A stretch of 64,000 nucleotides of DNA, from assembly GCF_002933815.1 (NCBI RefSeq), contig NZ_BEYR01000001.1:1902691-1966690 (forward strand). Reading direction: 5' to 3'. The translations under genes and the position numbers were made by a program. The notes below the pieces were generated by a model. That model did not search any database, was not told the origin of the DNA, and was given only the letters and a program-made list of their open reading frames with translations. Of this stretch, positions 1 to 9,908 are shown one piece after another (within the stretch, counting starts at the first letter, position 1; each line of letters begins with the position of its first letter). Origin of the DNA: Sphingobacterium sp. HMA12. Lineage in GTDB: Bacteria > Bacteroidota > Bacteroidia > Sphingobacteriales > Sphingobacteriaceae.

Positions 1-3000
1 AAAATGAAATGTTCACCCCCAGGTTGTATGTCCTCACAAGCGGGAATATATAGCCGTTGCTATTTTGGCTAGTAGACTCGGGATCTATACCTTTCACGAG
101 CTTGGTCCAGGTCACCAGATTATTACCACTGGCATATACCCGCACCGAACTCAGTCCAACACGCTGCAATAGTTTGTTGTCACGGATGGTATAGCCCACA
201 GAAGCATTTTTCAAACGTAGAAAGTCTGTTGAGCGCAGCCAAAATGTACTCCGCACTTTCGAGGCCTGGGATACACCGTCAATAGCATTTAGTGCCGGGT
301 AAAGGATCTCCTGTCCACTTTCATATTTTTCCTGCGTCCATCGACCGTTATTGACTTCTTCGACGATGCGATTTCCACCGTAGTAGGTGTTACTGATATC
401 GTAAGAGCCTTTTGCGGTACCGATAAATAGTGTATTTAAGTCCCAGCCCTTATAGCTCACACCCAAACGAAAGTTGTACGAGATAAGCGGAAACGAAGGA
501 TAGCCAATCGGTATCATATCGCTATTATCGATGATACCGTCACCATTGATATCTTTATAACGCAGGTCGCCGACATCCACCAGATTGCTAAAGGTATTGT
601 AAGGACGGTTGGCCAGTTCGGTAGCATTGTTGTAAAAACCATCAGCGACCAATCCTTTTGGCTGACCGATCATATACCCCGTCTGGTTCATCCAAGAATA
701 TGGAAAAGCAGCCTCGGCCATATAATCGATTTTATTGCGTGCATAAGAGAAGTTTCCTTTTACGAAGTAGGTAAAATCTTCGGTTAACTTATCGTCCCAG
801 CCCAGTTCAAACTCCCAACCGCTGTTGCTTACGCGACCGACATTGGAAACCGGCGTACCGGCAACGCCCAAATTGGCCGGTATAATGCTCGGCTGTACGA
901 GGATATCGGAACGTTTTTCGTTAAAATAAGTACCCGAGAAAGACAATTTATCGCGAAAAAATTTCAGATCCAGCTGTACATTGCTCTTTTTTGCCCGTTC
1001 CCAGGTAACCACTGGATTTCCGACCGACGATTCAATAGCCCCCGGAATGTGTGGGTTGGTCGCCGATCCATCTGTATTTCCAAAATAATAGCCATTGTTC
1101 TGATCCCCTAAATTCCATGAATTGGCCAAATAGAGGTAGCGCATCCCACCGATCTGATCGTTACCGACCTCACCATAGGAGGCTCTGATCTTGGCAAAGC
1201 TCAAAAAGCTATTGTCTCGCAAGAAAGACTCTTTGGAGATAATCCAGCCGGCAGAAAAGGCCGGAAAAAATCCGAACCGGTTGCCCGGAGCAAACTGTTC
1301 GGTCCCATTGTAGGCCATATTCAGCTCGGCTAAATAGCGCTCAGCATAGTTATAGGTCGCACGCCCAACTAAGCTCATTAAACCCGATGGTGTATTAAAG
1401 GCCAAGTTGTTGTCAATATATTTTTGGGCATTTGCCAATAGGAGTCCCGATAAGTTATGTTTTCCAAAGTCGCGGTTGTAGTCTACGCCAGCTTCATAAT
1501 ACATTTTCCGGAAACTGGAATTGAAAAGGTAATCGGTCAGGCTGTTGTCGGTACTGACCATGCCACCGATATAGACGATTTCTGTCGGGTTTTGTGGATT
1601 GCGGTAAGCCGAATAGGTAGGTACACCTGGCGTCACCGTATATCCTTTCGCATAATTATCGTCATAGGCAACTGTAAAATGCGATTTGAGACCACGCGTC
1701 AGATAGTCCATTTTATGCTTCAGCACCGTCTGCGCACTTAGGTTGGTACCTTGTGTGACTCCGTAGCCACGCGTCACGAGATTGAGCGGATTAATGACCT
1801 GGCTTGGGAAGCCCCCATTTCCCCCTCTGATCGTCCCGATCGGATTCGTTGCGCTACCATCGGCTCCAAGAAAGTTCAATACGATGCGTCCATCAACGAT
1901 TCCGGGTGATATAAAAGGTCCATGTTTGAGGTTGAGCAATATCGCCTGATAACGAGACGCCAAATCGGACCCCTGTACGTTGCTAAAATTATCCGACTTA
2001 GGGTTGGCAATTTTATTCTTTAGAAACTGTCCGCTGATGTTGACGCTGATCTCCAGGTTTTTGGCCACCTCAATATCAAAATTATTGCGAAATGTATATC
2101 TGGAGAATTTCGGGTCCACATCTGCTCCTGCTATTTTTGTATAGTTCAGAATGCTGGTCTGGTCAAAATATCCTATCGAACTAGCGTATTTAAATCGTTC
2201 GCTGCCCCCCGAGACATTTAAGTTATACTGATTTTGACGGCCTGTGCCATTGAAGAGTTCTTTGTACCAATCGTGACTGGTGTAATAGAGTGCCGGGCTG
2301 TTTTGCAGCTGTTGCTTCTGTTGCTCGTTGAGTGGCATAGCTGCAATTTCTGCCGCCGTATAATCGCGGTTGTTCTTAAATTTCCAAAGCTCGTCTTCCG
2401 AAAACAACATATTGTTGTACACTCCATTCCCCGATGCATCCAGTTTGCGGATCGATTCATTTCTGCTGGAAGCAAAGTCATGCGAATTCGTCATACCCAT
2501 GAGCGATGTAGCACGCGTAAAACCCGTGTTGGCCGAAAAGCTAAAAGCAGGTCTTCCCGAGCGACCCCGCTTAGTGCTAACGATAATCACGCCATTCGCC
2601 CCGCGGATGCCGTATACCGCTGTCGCCGAAGCATCCTTTAAGATACTGACGTTCTCGATATCATTTGCATCAATGGCATTCAACATCGTAAAGGGATTTT
2701 CGGCAGGCTGCTGCACACCGTCGATGACGACGAGCGGATTGGCCCCATTCAACGTTGATATCCCGCGGATACGCAAGGTTGTCGCATTTTGCCCGGGTTC
2801 GCCACTGTTCTGTATCCCTGTAATACCAGGAGCCATACCAACCAGCATATTGCTGACATTGGCTACGGGGGTCTGCACCAGATCTTTCCCCGCTACCACA
2901 CTGACAGAACCAGTTACGGTAGGCTGCTTCTGTCTACCGTAGCCGACCACCACCACCTGCTCCATCTGGATATTATCTTTATACAATTGGATGTTGATGG

Positions 3001-3319
3001 CTTTCAGCTCGCCTACGACCCTACGTTGCGGTAAGTAACCGACGAAGGTATAGATAAGCGTATCGGTGGGAAGAGCTTTTATCGAATAATCTCCAGTGGC
3101 ATTGGTCAATGTCACATTATTCGAGTTTTTAACGCTGACATTAACGCCAGTCAATGGACGCCGCTGCTCATCCACCACATTTCCAGAAATGCGAGTTTGT
3201 GCGTGAGCCATGCAGGTGATTGACGCCATAAATATCCCTAAAAAGGCCACCTTTTTAGAAAAATGTACTGTCGAGCGTTCAAGACAGGTCGAATGACTGT
3301 CAGTGGACAAACAAATCAT
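1..3319 (-). CDS. SusC-like TonB-dependent outer-membrane receptor (lacks only its stop codon)
   Basis: Reading from ATG at 3319, 1,106 codons stay open to the window edge. The last residues (GVNISF) are a typical SusC C-terminus, so probably only the stop codon is missing. Order of parts: a signal-peptide-like N-terminus ending ACMAHA-type (SITCMAHAQ), a carboxypeptidase-regulatory-like domain (about residues 30-110), the QVVVVGYGRQK motif before the plug, plug sequences GISTLNGANPLVVIDG and GANGVIIVSTKRG, then a long Gly/aromatic-rich beta-barrel. SusC proteins import oligosaccharides across the outer membrane using TonB energy, with a SusD lipoprotein as lid; the partner susD should lie left of the window. 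An HTCS gene lies upstream on the same strand. The substrate cannot be told from this gene alone. Several long antisense ORFs inside it are shadows. Confidence 0.93.
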   Translation of the reverse strand, partial: MICLSTDSHSTCLERSTVHFSKKVAFLGIFMASITCMAHAQTRISGNVVDEQRRPLTGVNVSVKNSNNVTLTNATGDYSIKALPTDTLIYTFVGYLPQRRVVGELKAINIQLYKDNIQMEQVVVVGYGRQKQPTVTGSVSVVAGKDLVQTPVANVSNMLVGMAPGITGIQNSGEPGQNATTLRIRGISTLNGANPLVVIDGVQQPAENPFTMLNAIDANDIENVSILKDASATAVYGIRGANGVIIVSTKRGRSGRPAFSFSANTGFTRATSLMGMTNSHDFASSRNESIRKLDASGNGVYNNMLFSEDELWKFKNNRDYTAAEIAAMPLNEQQKQQLQNSPALYYTSHDWYKELFNGTGRQNQYNLNVSGGSERFKYASSIGYFDQTSILNYTKIAGADVDPKFSRYTFRNNFDIEVAKNLEISVNISGQFLKNKIANPKSDNFSNVQGSDLASRYQAILLNLKHGPFISPGIVDGRIVLNFLGADGSATNPIGTIRGGNGGFPSQVINPLNLVTRGYGVTQGTNLSAQTVLKHKMDYLTRGLKSHFTVAYDDNYAKGYTVTPGVPTYSAYRNPQNPTEIVYIGGMVSTDNSLTDYLFNSSFRKMYYEAGVDYNRDFGKHNLSGLLLANAQKYIDNNLAFNTPSGLMSLVGRATYNYAERYLAELNMAYNGTEQFAPGNRFGFFPAFSAGWIISKESFLRDNSFLSFAKIRASYGEVGNDQIGGMRYLYLANSWNLGDQNNGYYFGNTDGSATNPHIPGAIESSVGNPVVTWERAKKSNVQLDLKFFRDKLSFSGTYFNEKRSDILVQPSIIPANLGVAGTPVSNVGRVSNSGWEFELGWDDKLTEDFTYFVKGNFSYARNKIDYMAEAAFPYSWMNQTGYMIGQPKGLVADGFYNNATELANRPYNTFSNLVDVGDLRYKDINGDGIIDNSDMIPIGYPSFPLISYNFRLGVSYKGWDLNTLFIGTAKGSYDISNTYYGGNRIVEEVNNGRWTQEKYESGQEILYPALNAIDGVSQASKVRSTFWLRSTDFLRLKNASVGYTIRDNKLLQRVGLSSVRVYASGNNLVTWTKLVKGIDPESTSQNSNGYIFPLVRTYNLGVNISF

Positions 3320-3404
3320 ATTTATCAGTTCGTTTATAATTTAGAAATTATTTCCCTTACAGTAACCTGAGTGGTTAATTAAAAAATTGGTTACAGCATA
3401 GCAT

Positions 3405-3470
3405 CAAAATTAAGAGATTGGCTATGACTAAAGGGTGAATTTTAGCAGAATATAGGGGGAAAAATGTTTC
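3405..3470 (-). promoter_or_regulatory. Candidate HTCS-responsive promoter of the left susC
   Basis: On the minus strand, AAACATTTTT (3469-3460) is followed 57 nt later by TAATTTTG (3412-3405), which fits the Bacteroidota -7 consensus TAnnTTTG. The same element and spacing occur before three other units of the window (near 15.6, 28.9 and 55.7 kb). The predicted transcript start lies about 80 nt before the ATG at 3319. The rest of the block is less similar than between the 28.9 and 55.7 kb copies. Confidence 0.5.
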
Positions 3471-3482
3471 ACTTTAGCCTTT

Positions 3483-6400
3483 TTAAAGCTTCTGACGGTG
3501 TTTTTCCTGATAGGCCGAGGGAGTAAGGCCGAATTCTTCGCGAAATACTTTGGTAAAATATTTGGGATCCGTAAAGCCGACCTGGTAAGCAATTTCAGCG
3601 ATGGACCATTGTCCGGTTTCGAGCATATGCTGAGCCCGTTGCAAACGAATGCTCCGGATAAACTCCACAGGAGTCTTACCTGTCAGGTCAAAAATCCGGC
3701 GGTACAAGGTCGCCCTGCCTAAAGCAAACGCTTCTCCAAGTCCTTGTACTGAGAGGTTTGAATTACCCATGTTGGCCTCGACATAGGTCAGCACTTTCGT
3801 GATCCATTCATTATCGAGGGAAGCCATATCCAGTTCGCTGGCAGCCACCGAGACCTGTTTTTGGTAGGTTTCCTTAAAACGATCCTGTTGCGTCAGCAGG
3901 TTTTTCATTTTAGAGATCAGCACTTCCATGCGAAAAGGCTTGGTAATATAATCGTTGGCTCCCTTTTCGAGGGCCTGTAACTGGCGCTGTTCGGAATTTA
4001 CGACAGTAAGCAGGATAAAAGGAATAAAAGCTGTCCGCTTGTCTGACTTAATTTTCTGACAGAGCTCGGCGCCATTCATTTCGGGCATGTTGAGATCGCT
4101 GACGATCAGATCCGGATGTTCGGCAAGCGCCTTTTGCCAGCCTTCCTTGCCATTACTGGCAACAATAACCTGAAAATAATGCTGAAGAAATTCGCATATA
4201 TAATTGCGGTAATCCTCGTTATCTTCCACCAGTAATACCGTTTTGTGTAAGGAAAACGCTGTGCCGGCCTCTCCAGTCAGCCCATCGTCTTGCAGTGCTG
4301 TAGCATGTTCTTGTATGGCATGCAAAGGCAGCCGCAGTACGAACGTGCTCCCATGGCCGACTTCGCTTTCGGCATGTAGGGTTCCTTTGTGCAGCTTGGC
4401 AAACTCTCGGCTGATGGCCAATCCAATGCCACTTCCCTGATTGATCATATTTTTGGGCAGTTCATTCTGAAAAAAGCGTTCAAAGACCTGTTCCAATCTT
4501 TCGGGGGCAATACCTATCCCAGTATCACTGACGCGGACTTCAAGCCTATCGCCTGCTGTGGTGTCGACGGACAATATCACCTTGCCACCTTCGGCTGTAA
4601 ACTTGAAGGCATTTGTCAACAGGTTAAATAGTATCCGTTCCATTTTATCGGGATCCAGCGCTGCCCAAGTTTCTTCACCCGCAGTTTCGAAGGAGAACTG
4701 CACCCGTCGCTTTTCAGCGAGATCCAAAAACGACTCGTAAACCTCCTTACAAAACCCCAAAACCCGAAGGTCCTTTTTATGCAGATGTAGCTCACCAAGC
4801 TCCAGTTTACGAAAATCCAGCAGCTGGTCGACCAAATTGAGCAGACGCCGAGCATTTCGATGGATCAATCGGAACTGCCGATGCTCATTTTCCGGAAAAG
4901 GCTGATCCAGCAATTTTTCTACCGGCGTAAGAATCAAAGACAGGGGAGTTTTAAGCTCATGACTGACATTGGTAAAAAAGTGAATTTTCATCGCATCAAG
5001 CTCCTGTCTACGCAACTGTTCCTGTTCCTGTTGTTCCTGCCTAAATTTCAAGCGGGTACGGAGTATGATCCGATATCGCGCCCAGAGTAGCCCCAGTATG
5101 ATGACCAAGCCATAAAAAGCATATGCCCATGGACTTGCCCAAAAAGGAGGCATAATCTCAATTTCCAGTTTAGCATATACCGGGTTGGCAGCTCCGCTTT
5201 CTTCGGCACGCACCACAAGTGTGTATTTGCCGGGTGCTAATCCTGTAAAGCTTATTTTTCGGTTATTGCCATCCACCGTAACCCACTGTTCGTGCAGCCC
5301 CTGCATCTGGTAACTGTAATTCACCTTTCCAGCATCGACAAAATTGAGTGCCGCAAATTGGATAGCAAATGCATTCTGATCGTATTTTAAAGCAAGCTTA
5401 GTGGTCATTGAAATACTTGCTGACAGAATCAGGTTACCATTGTATCGTTCACCCGGACGTACGCTATTGTTAAACAGCTGTAGGTCCGTAAACAGCAACG
5501 GATAGCGATGACCTTTGGATTTATCGTCCGGCGGAACGAACAGGTTAAACCCATTGCTTCCACCAAAGACCAATTCACCCGCCTTGGTGATAAATGCGGC
5601 ATCGTCATTGAAGACATTTCCCTGCAGTCCGTCTGTCTCGTCGTAATTCCGAAAGGACAGTTGGAGACCATCTTTTAAATAAAGTGGCGAAATCTTGGAC
5701 AAGCCGTTGGGTGTACTCGCCCAAATATTGTTCTGACGATCTCTGATCAGACGCAAAATGGTCTGATGGGGCAACCCATCGGCTTTGTGGTATTTGAAAA
5801 ACTTTTTCTTTTCAGGATCATAAATCGATAGCCCATCCCGTGTTGCTATCCAGATCAATCCCTTTGCATCCTCGATGATATCCAAGACGGTAGTATTACA
5901 CAGACTATTTTCTACGCCCTGTTGGTAATTGAAATGCTGCAGGAACTTTCTATGCTGATCATACAATTCGATACCTGCCGAACCACCTACCCAGAGGTTC
6001 CCTTTATGATCCTCCATGATCGCATTGACCGAAAAATTGAATGGATGCTTGTAGCGGTAATCCACAAAAGTATTCGTACGGCGGTCCAAAAGCTGCATTC
6101 CCTTATTTAATGTCCCTACCCATAAGCGACTTTCACGATCCTCAAATATTTCCCATACATTATCCTCGGATAAGCTGCTGGAGACTTTACTGTCGTGCCG
6201 ATAGTAAGTAAATCGCTGCCCGTCGTAGCTATTCAGCCCCCCAAAATAAGTACCTATCCATAGCTTGTTGTCTCGGTCGACATATAAGCTCGCTATAATA
6301 TTGCTCGAAGGTCCGCTCCCATTCTCTGCCTGCAGATATTTTGTAAACGACTTTGCTGTTCGATCATAGTATAACAAGCCACGTCCATTGGTGCCGATCC

Positions 6401-7544
6401 ACAGATTTCCCCGTTTATCCTCGGCAAAGCAATTGACATCGTCAAAAGGTAAGCTTTTGGGATTGTTGGGATCGTGACGGTATTGTGGAAAAGACGACTT
6501 TATTTCGCTATAAGAATTGATACCTGCTTTGAAGGTGCCCATCCAAATCGTCCCCGAAGGATCGTTAAACAGCGACTGAATGGCATTTCCGGGCAACATA
6601 TCCTTAAAGCCAAAATCATTTGAAATATAACTAATCGTCCCCTTTTGTTTATCGACAAGGTTGATTCCGCCGTGATCAGTAGCAATCCAGACCTTTCCTT
6701 GATCGTCCTGGACGATGCCGTTGACAATATCATTATTCAGTTGAAATTGCCCCGGCTTTCGGTCGAGGCTCAACCATGTGTTATCTTTAGACCGCAACCA
6801 GTATACCGCATTTGCCTTGCCAGGCACATAGATCCAGGCGTCATCCTGGGCATCCAAAAATAGCTGGTAGGCCTGCTCGGTATTGCTTGCGGGCACATGC
6901 AGGCGTCTGAGCAGTTTATTATCCGAATAACGTCGTATCTCGACTGTTCCATCCGCATATAACATCCAGCTACACTGTTTCGAGTCAAATGCCAGAGATG
7001 AGATCCCATTGCTATAAAGCGGTTCACGGCGGCTTTGCGCACTTAAGAGCAGGGATTTTTTCTCTTTGTCGCTGTATTTATAAACCCCCTCACCAGGATA
7101 GATAAACCAGAAATCCCCAAGTGGATCGGCGACAATGGTTTTAAACCATTCGTGCGGCAATCCGAGCTGGGTCAACCAAGTCTTTGGCCTGGATTCAAAT
7201 TTTTCGTTGATAGGATTGTATCTATTCCAACCTTTTGGAGTATAGATCCACAGTGAATGGAGCGGTCCTTTAACTATTTTATCAATATAGTTATCATTGA
7301 TACTGGTCGTATCCTTTTCATCATGTAAAAATACCTTAAAATCATAACCGTCGAAGCGGTTCAGTCCCGAAGCCGTACCAAACCACAGAAATCCACTTTG
7401 ATCTGTCGCGATAGCGATCACGCGGCTGTTGGATAGTCCGTTTTTGATACCTCTATTGTTAAAGAAATAGCTTTTTTCCTGTGCCGAGAGGGTAATACAA
7501 AGCATGGTTATCACCAAAGAAAACAATAGGCGACAGTAATCCAT
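3483..7544 (-). CDS. Hybrid two-component system regulator (HTCS), copy 1
   Basis: One-protein sensor and transcription factor typical of polysaccharide utilization loci. Order: signal peptide (MDYCRLLFSLVITML...), many two-component-regulator propeller repeats (LWIGT/FWFGT type), a Y_Y_Y domain, one membrane span (around AYAFYGLVIILGLLWA), HisKA with phospho-acceptor His about residue 862 (FFTNVSHELKTP), HATPase (SDTGIGIAP, GSGIGLAI), a receiver domain with Asp about residue 1150 (DLIVSDLNMPEMNG), and an AraC-type HTH over the last 100 residues. The periplasmic propeller binds an oligosaccharide and the AraC domain activates nearby promoters. A longer reading frame begins at TTG 7577; the ATG at 7544 is preferred because it puts the signal peptide at the N-terminus. 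The stop is 163 bp before the left susC. A TATCTTTG -7 box at 7636-7629 could drive it. Confidence 0.95.
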   Translation of the reverse strand: MDYCRLLFSLVITMLCITLSAQEKSYFFNNRGIKNGLSNSRVIAIATDQSGFLWFGTASGLNRFDGYDFKVFLHDEKDTTSINDNYIDKIVKGPLHSLWIYTPKGWNRYNPINEKFESRPKTWLTQLGLPHEWFKTIVADPLGDFWFIYPGEGVYKYSDKEKKSLLLSAQSRREPLYSNGISSLAFDSKQCSWMLYADGTVEIRRYSDNKLLRRLHVPASNTEQAYQLFLDAQDDAWIYVPGKANAVYWLRSKDNTWLSLDRKPGQFQLNNDIVNGIVQDDQGKVWIATDHGGINLVDKQKGTISYISNDFGFKDMLPGNAIQSLFNDPSGTIWMGTFKAGINSYSEIKSSFPQYRHDPNNPKSLPFDDVNCFAEDKRGNLWIGTNGRGLLYYDRTAKSFTKYLQAENGSGPSSNIIASLYVDRDNKLWIGTYFGGLNSYDGQRFTYYRHDSKVSSSLSEDNVWEIFEDRESRLWVGTLNKGMQLLDRRTNTFVDYRYKHPFNFSVNAIMEDHKGNLWVGGSAGIELYDQHRKFLQHFNYQQGVENSLCNTTVLDIIEDAKGLIWIATRDGLSIYDPEKKKFFKYHKADGLPHQTILRLIRDRQNNIWASTPNGLSKISPLYLKDGLQLSFRNYDETDGLQGNVFNDDAAFITKAGELVFGGSNGFNLFVPPDDKSKGHRYPLLFTDLQLFNNSVRPGERYNGNLILSASISMTTKLALKYDQNAFAIQFAALNFVDAGKVNYSYQMQGLHEQWVTVDGNNRKISFTGLAPGKYTLVVRAEESGAANPVYAKLEIEIMPPFWASPWAYAFYGLVIILGLLWARYRIILRTRLKFRQEQQEQEQLRRQELDAMKIHFFTNVSHELKTPLSLILTPVEKLLDQPFPENEHRQFRLIHRNARRLLNLVDQLLDFRKLELGELHLHKKDLRVLGFCKEVYESFLDLAEKRRVQFSFETAGEETWAALDPDKMERILFNLLTNAFKFTAEGGKVILSVDTTAGDRLEVRVSDTGIGIAPERLEQVFERFFQNELPKNMINQGSGIGLAISREFAKLHKGTLHAESEVGHGSTFVLRLPLHAIQEHATALQDDGLTGEAGTAFSLHKTVLLVEDNEDYRNYICEFLQHYFQVIVASNGKEGWQKALAEHPDLIVSDLNMPEMNGAELCQKIKSDKRTAFIPFILLTVVNSEQRQLQALEKGANDYITKPFRMEVLISKMKNLLTQQDRFKETYQKQVSVAASELDMASLDNEWITKVLTYVEANMGNSNLSVQGLGEAFALGRATLYRRIFDLTGKTPVEFIRSIRLQRAQHMLETGQWSIAEIAYQVGFTDPKYFTKVFREEFGLTPSAYQEKHRQKL

Positions 7545-8172
7545 CAAAAAAAGAGATCTTTCTTTCAATTCAGCCAATACTTTTAAATAGGGGAAACGCT
7601 AATTACTTATTTTCCATATTAGGATTGTCAAAGATACGTTTATTCTGTTACATCATATAAATTAAAGTTTTTATGCTTTTGCTCAAAGTGTATCATTTTG
7701 CTACATAAATAAAAAAATCAGCTGTGAACTGCGGCCTCTGATGAGTGTTGAATATATGGGGCATACTATGATTTGGGTTAAATCTGTCAGTACTTACCTT
7801 CAGCATTCATTATATTATATAGGTCGCAGCCAATTATATTTAGGCTATTAGACTAATGATAGGCATAAACGATTACTATTTGTATTCGTAATCTCTCGGA
7901 AGAATAGTATCTGTCCCAATGAACTCGACAATTAGTCGGTAAAGACATGCGTTATCGCTTAAACATCCAAATGATTACGTGGTTCATATATTGCCAACAC
8001 ACAATAAATCATTCTGCTTAACTTTTCATTGCTTTTGTATTATAAATTTCGTACCGAATAACACTCAATAAAGATGAGATCTTTTTATAGTCACAAATGA
8101 CATAGAACAAAATAATATATAATCTTAGTTTCCGAGATTTGTTCCTTACATAGGATAATTTAAAATTCGAAA
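7545..8172. other. Intergenic region between HTCS copy 1 and the ctaB relic
   Basis: About 630 bp, AT-rich, without a convincing reading frame. A possible -7 box for the HTCS gene (TATCTTTG on the minus strand) is at 7636-7629. The ctaB relic is entered from the right part; no intact ctaA or cytochrome oxidase gene, which often precedes ctaB, could be recognised here. Confidence 0.5.
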
Positions 8173-9098
<926 letters not shown>

Positions 9099-9107
<9 letters not shown>

Positions 9108-9437
9108 TATAATGCTGCAAAGGCGGGACCGAAAAATTGCAGTAAGCGTTTATCATATGAAGTGACTCCAAAAGGTGGTCGTGTATCGACTGTCTCACCC
9201 GTATGGACCAGCACTACAGCTTCGGAAGCATGGCTGGACGAAATTGCAAGAAACGCCATCATTCCCGTGGAAGAAGCGCGATAAGGTATAATGGACGCAT
9301 TGGGCGAGATCCCTTTCTGGAGACCCGCTGAACCTCAAGAAATGGCTGAATTTGCTGGTTTCCTTATTCCACGGAGAGCCACCTATCTAACCGGAACTGA
9401 ATATATAATCGATGATGAAACAGTAACAACAGTTTAA
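9099..9437 (+). pseudogene. C-terminal relic of a short-chain dehydrogenase/reductase (SDR)
   Basis: One frame begins abruptly at the catalytic YxxxK region (YNAAKAG) and continues with RLSYEVTPKGGRVSTVSP, then LGEIPFWRPAEPQEMAEFAGFL and YLTGTEYIIDDETVTTV, which is the standard C-terminal half of classical SDR enzymes. An in-frame TAA at 9282 interrupts it, and the NAD(P)-binding Rossmann half (TGxxxGxG) is missing. The relic abuts the end of the ctaB relic with no gap, which suggests a deletion junction near 9100. It ends with TAA at 9435-9437, 18 bp before the next relic. The substrate cannot be inferred. Confidence 0.8.
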
Positions 9438-9455
9438 TAAAAAAAAATAGAAAAT

Positions 9456-9638
9456 ATGACCTTACCAAAATTAATCAACGAGTTGGTAAAAATGAAGAAC
9501 AATTTCGATAGCATTGCTTATGCTAAATGTTTTACAGAAACAGCCGTAGTATTTGATGAAGGCAAACCCCACAACGGAGAAGTAGAAATTGAACATTGGA
9601 TTGCCAAATCCCACAAGGCTTGTGTTTTCACTTTATAA
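9456..9638 (+). pseudogene. Truncated SnoaL/NTF2-like protein gene
   Basis: ATG at 9456 opens a 60-codon frame (LPKLINELVKMKNNFDSIAYAKCF, then VVFDEGKPHNGEVEIEHWIAKS) resembling the N-terminal half of SnoaL-like/NTF2-fold proteins, normally about 110-130 residues. The frame ends in an unrelated KACVFTL tail and stops, and the usual second half is not found before the terminator at 9657. SDR genes followed by such NTF2-like genes are a common arrangement, so this and the preceding relic probably came from one former operon. It could still make a short peptide, but function is unlikely. Confidence 0.65.
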
Positions 9639-9656
9639 AGTTAATAAAAAAGAATA

Positions 9657-9697
9657 GATCGAACGCTTGCTCCCCAGGGGGGAGCAAGCGTTCGATC
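9657..9697. terminator. Strong bidirectional terminator with 19-bp perfect stem
   Basis: Arms 9657-9675 and 9679-9697 are exact reverse complements (19 bp) around a 3-nt loop, followed by ATTTTTAA on the plus side and preceded by AATAAAAAAGAATA, a T-tract on the minus strand. It can end transcription from the relic genes on the plus strand and from the GH67 operon on the minus strand. Nothing was recognised between it and the GH67 stop (9698-9908). Confidence 0.9.
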
Positions 9698-9908
9698 ATT
9701 TTTAACGTCTTAAAAAAGCTCCGACATGGAAGATTGCAAACAGTGTGACCGAATGTAAATTGGAAGATAATTAAGCCGATCCATAACAATATGAGAAGCG
9801 GATGAATAATATGCTATGTTCATTTATGCATCGACAGTATAATTAAAGCTGATTCAATTTTAAAATAGAAGAATAAACTGTCGAATTTGAGCACGATTTG
9901 TCGATCAA

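Noticed and set aside
2370..2942. 190-codon open frame on the plus strand inside the left susC gene
   Set aside because: The minus strand reads as a continuous SusC with plug motifs across it; the plus frame has no family features and is a shadow.
7545..7577. TTG start for HTCS copy 1, and likewise TTG at 33116 for copy 2, 19846 and 28162
   Set aside because: In each case an ATG slightly downstream puts a signal peptide or known N-terminus in place, or avoids overlap with the gene before.
9456..9638. Functional small SnoaL-like protein
   Set aside because: Only half the fold is present, the end is unrelated sequence, and it stands beside two clear pseudogenes.
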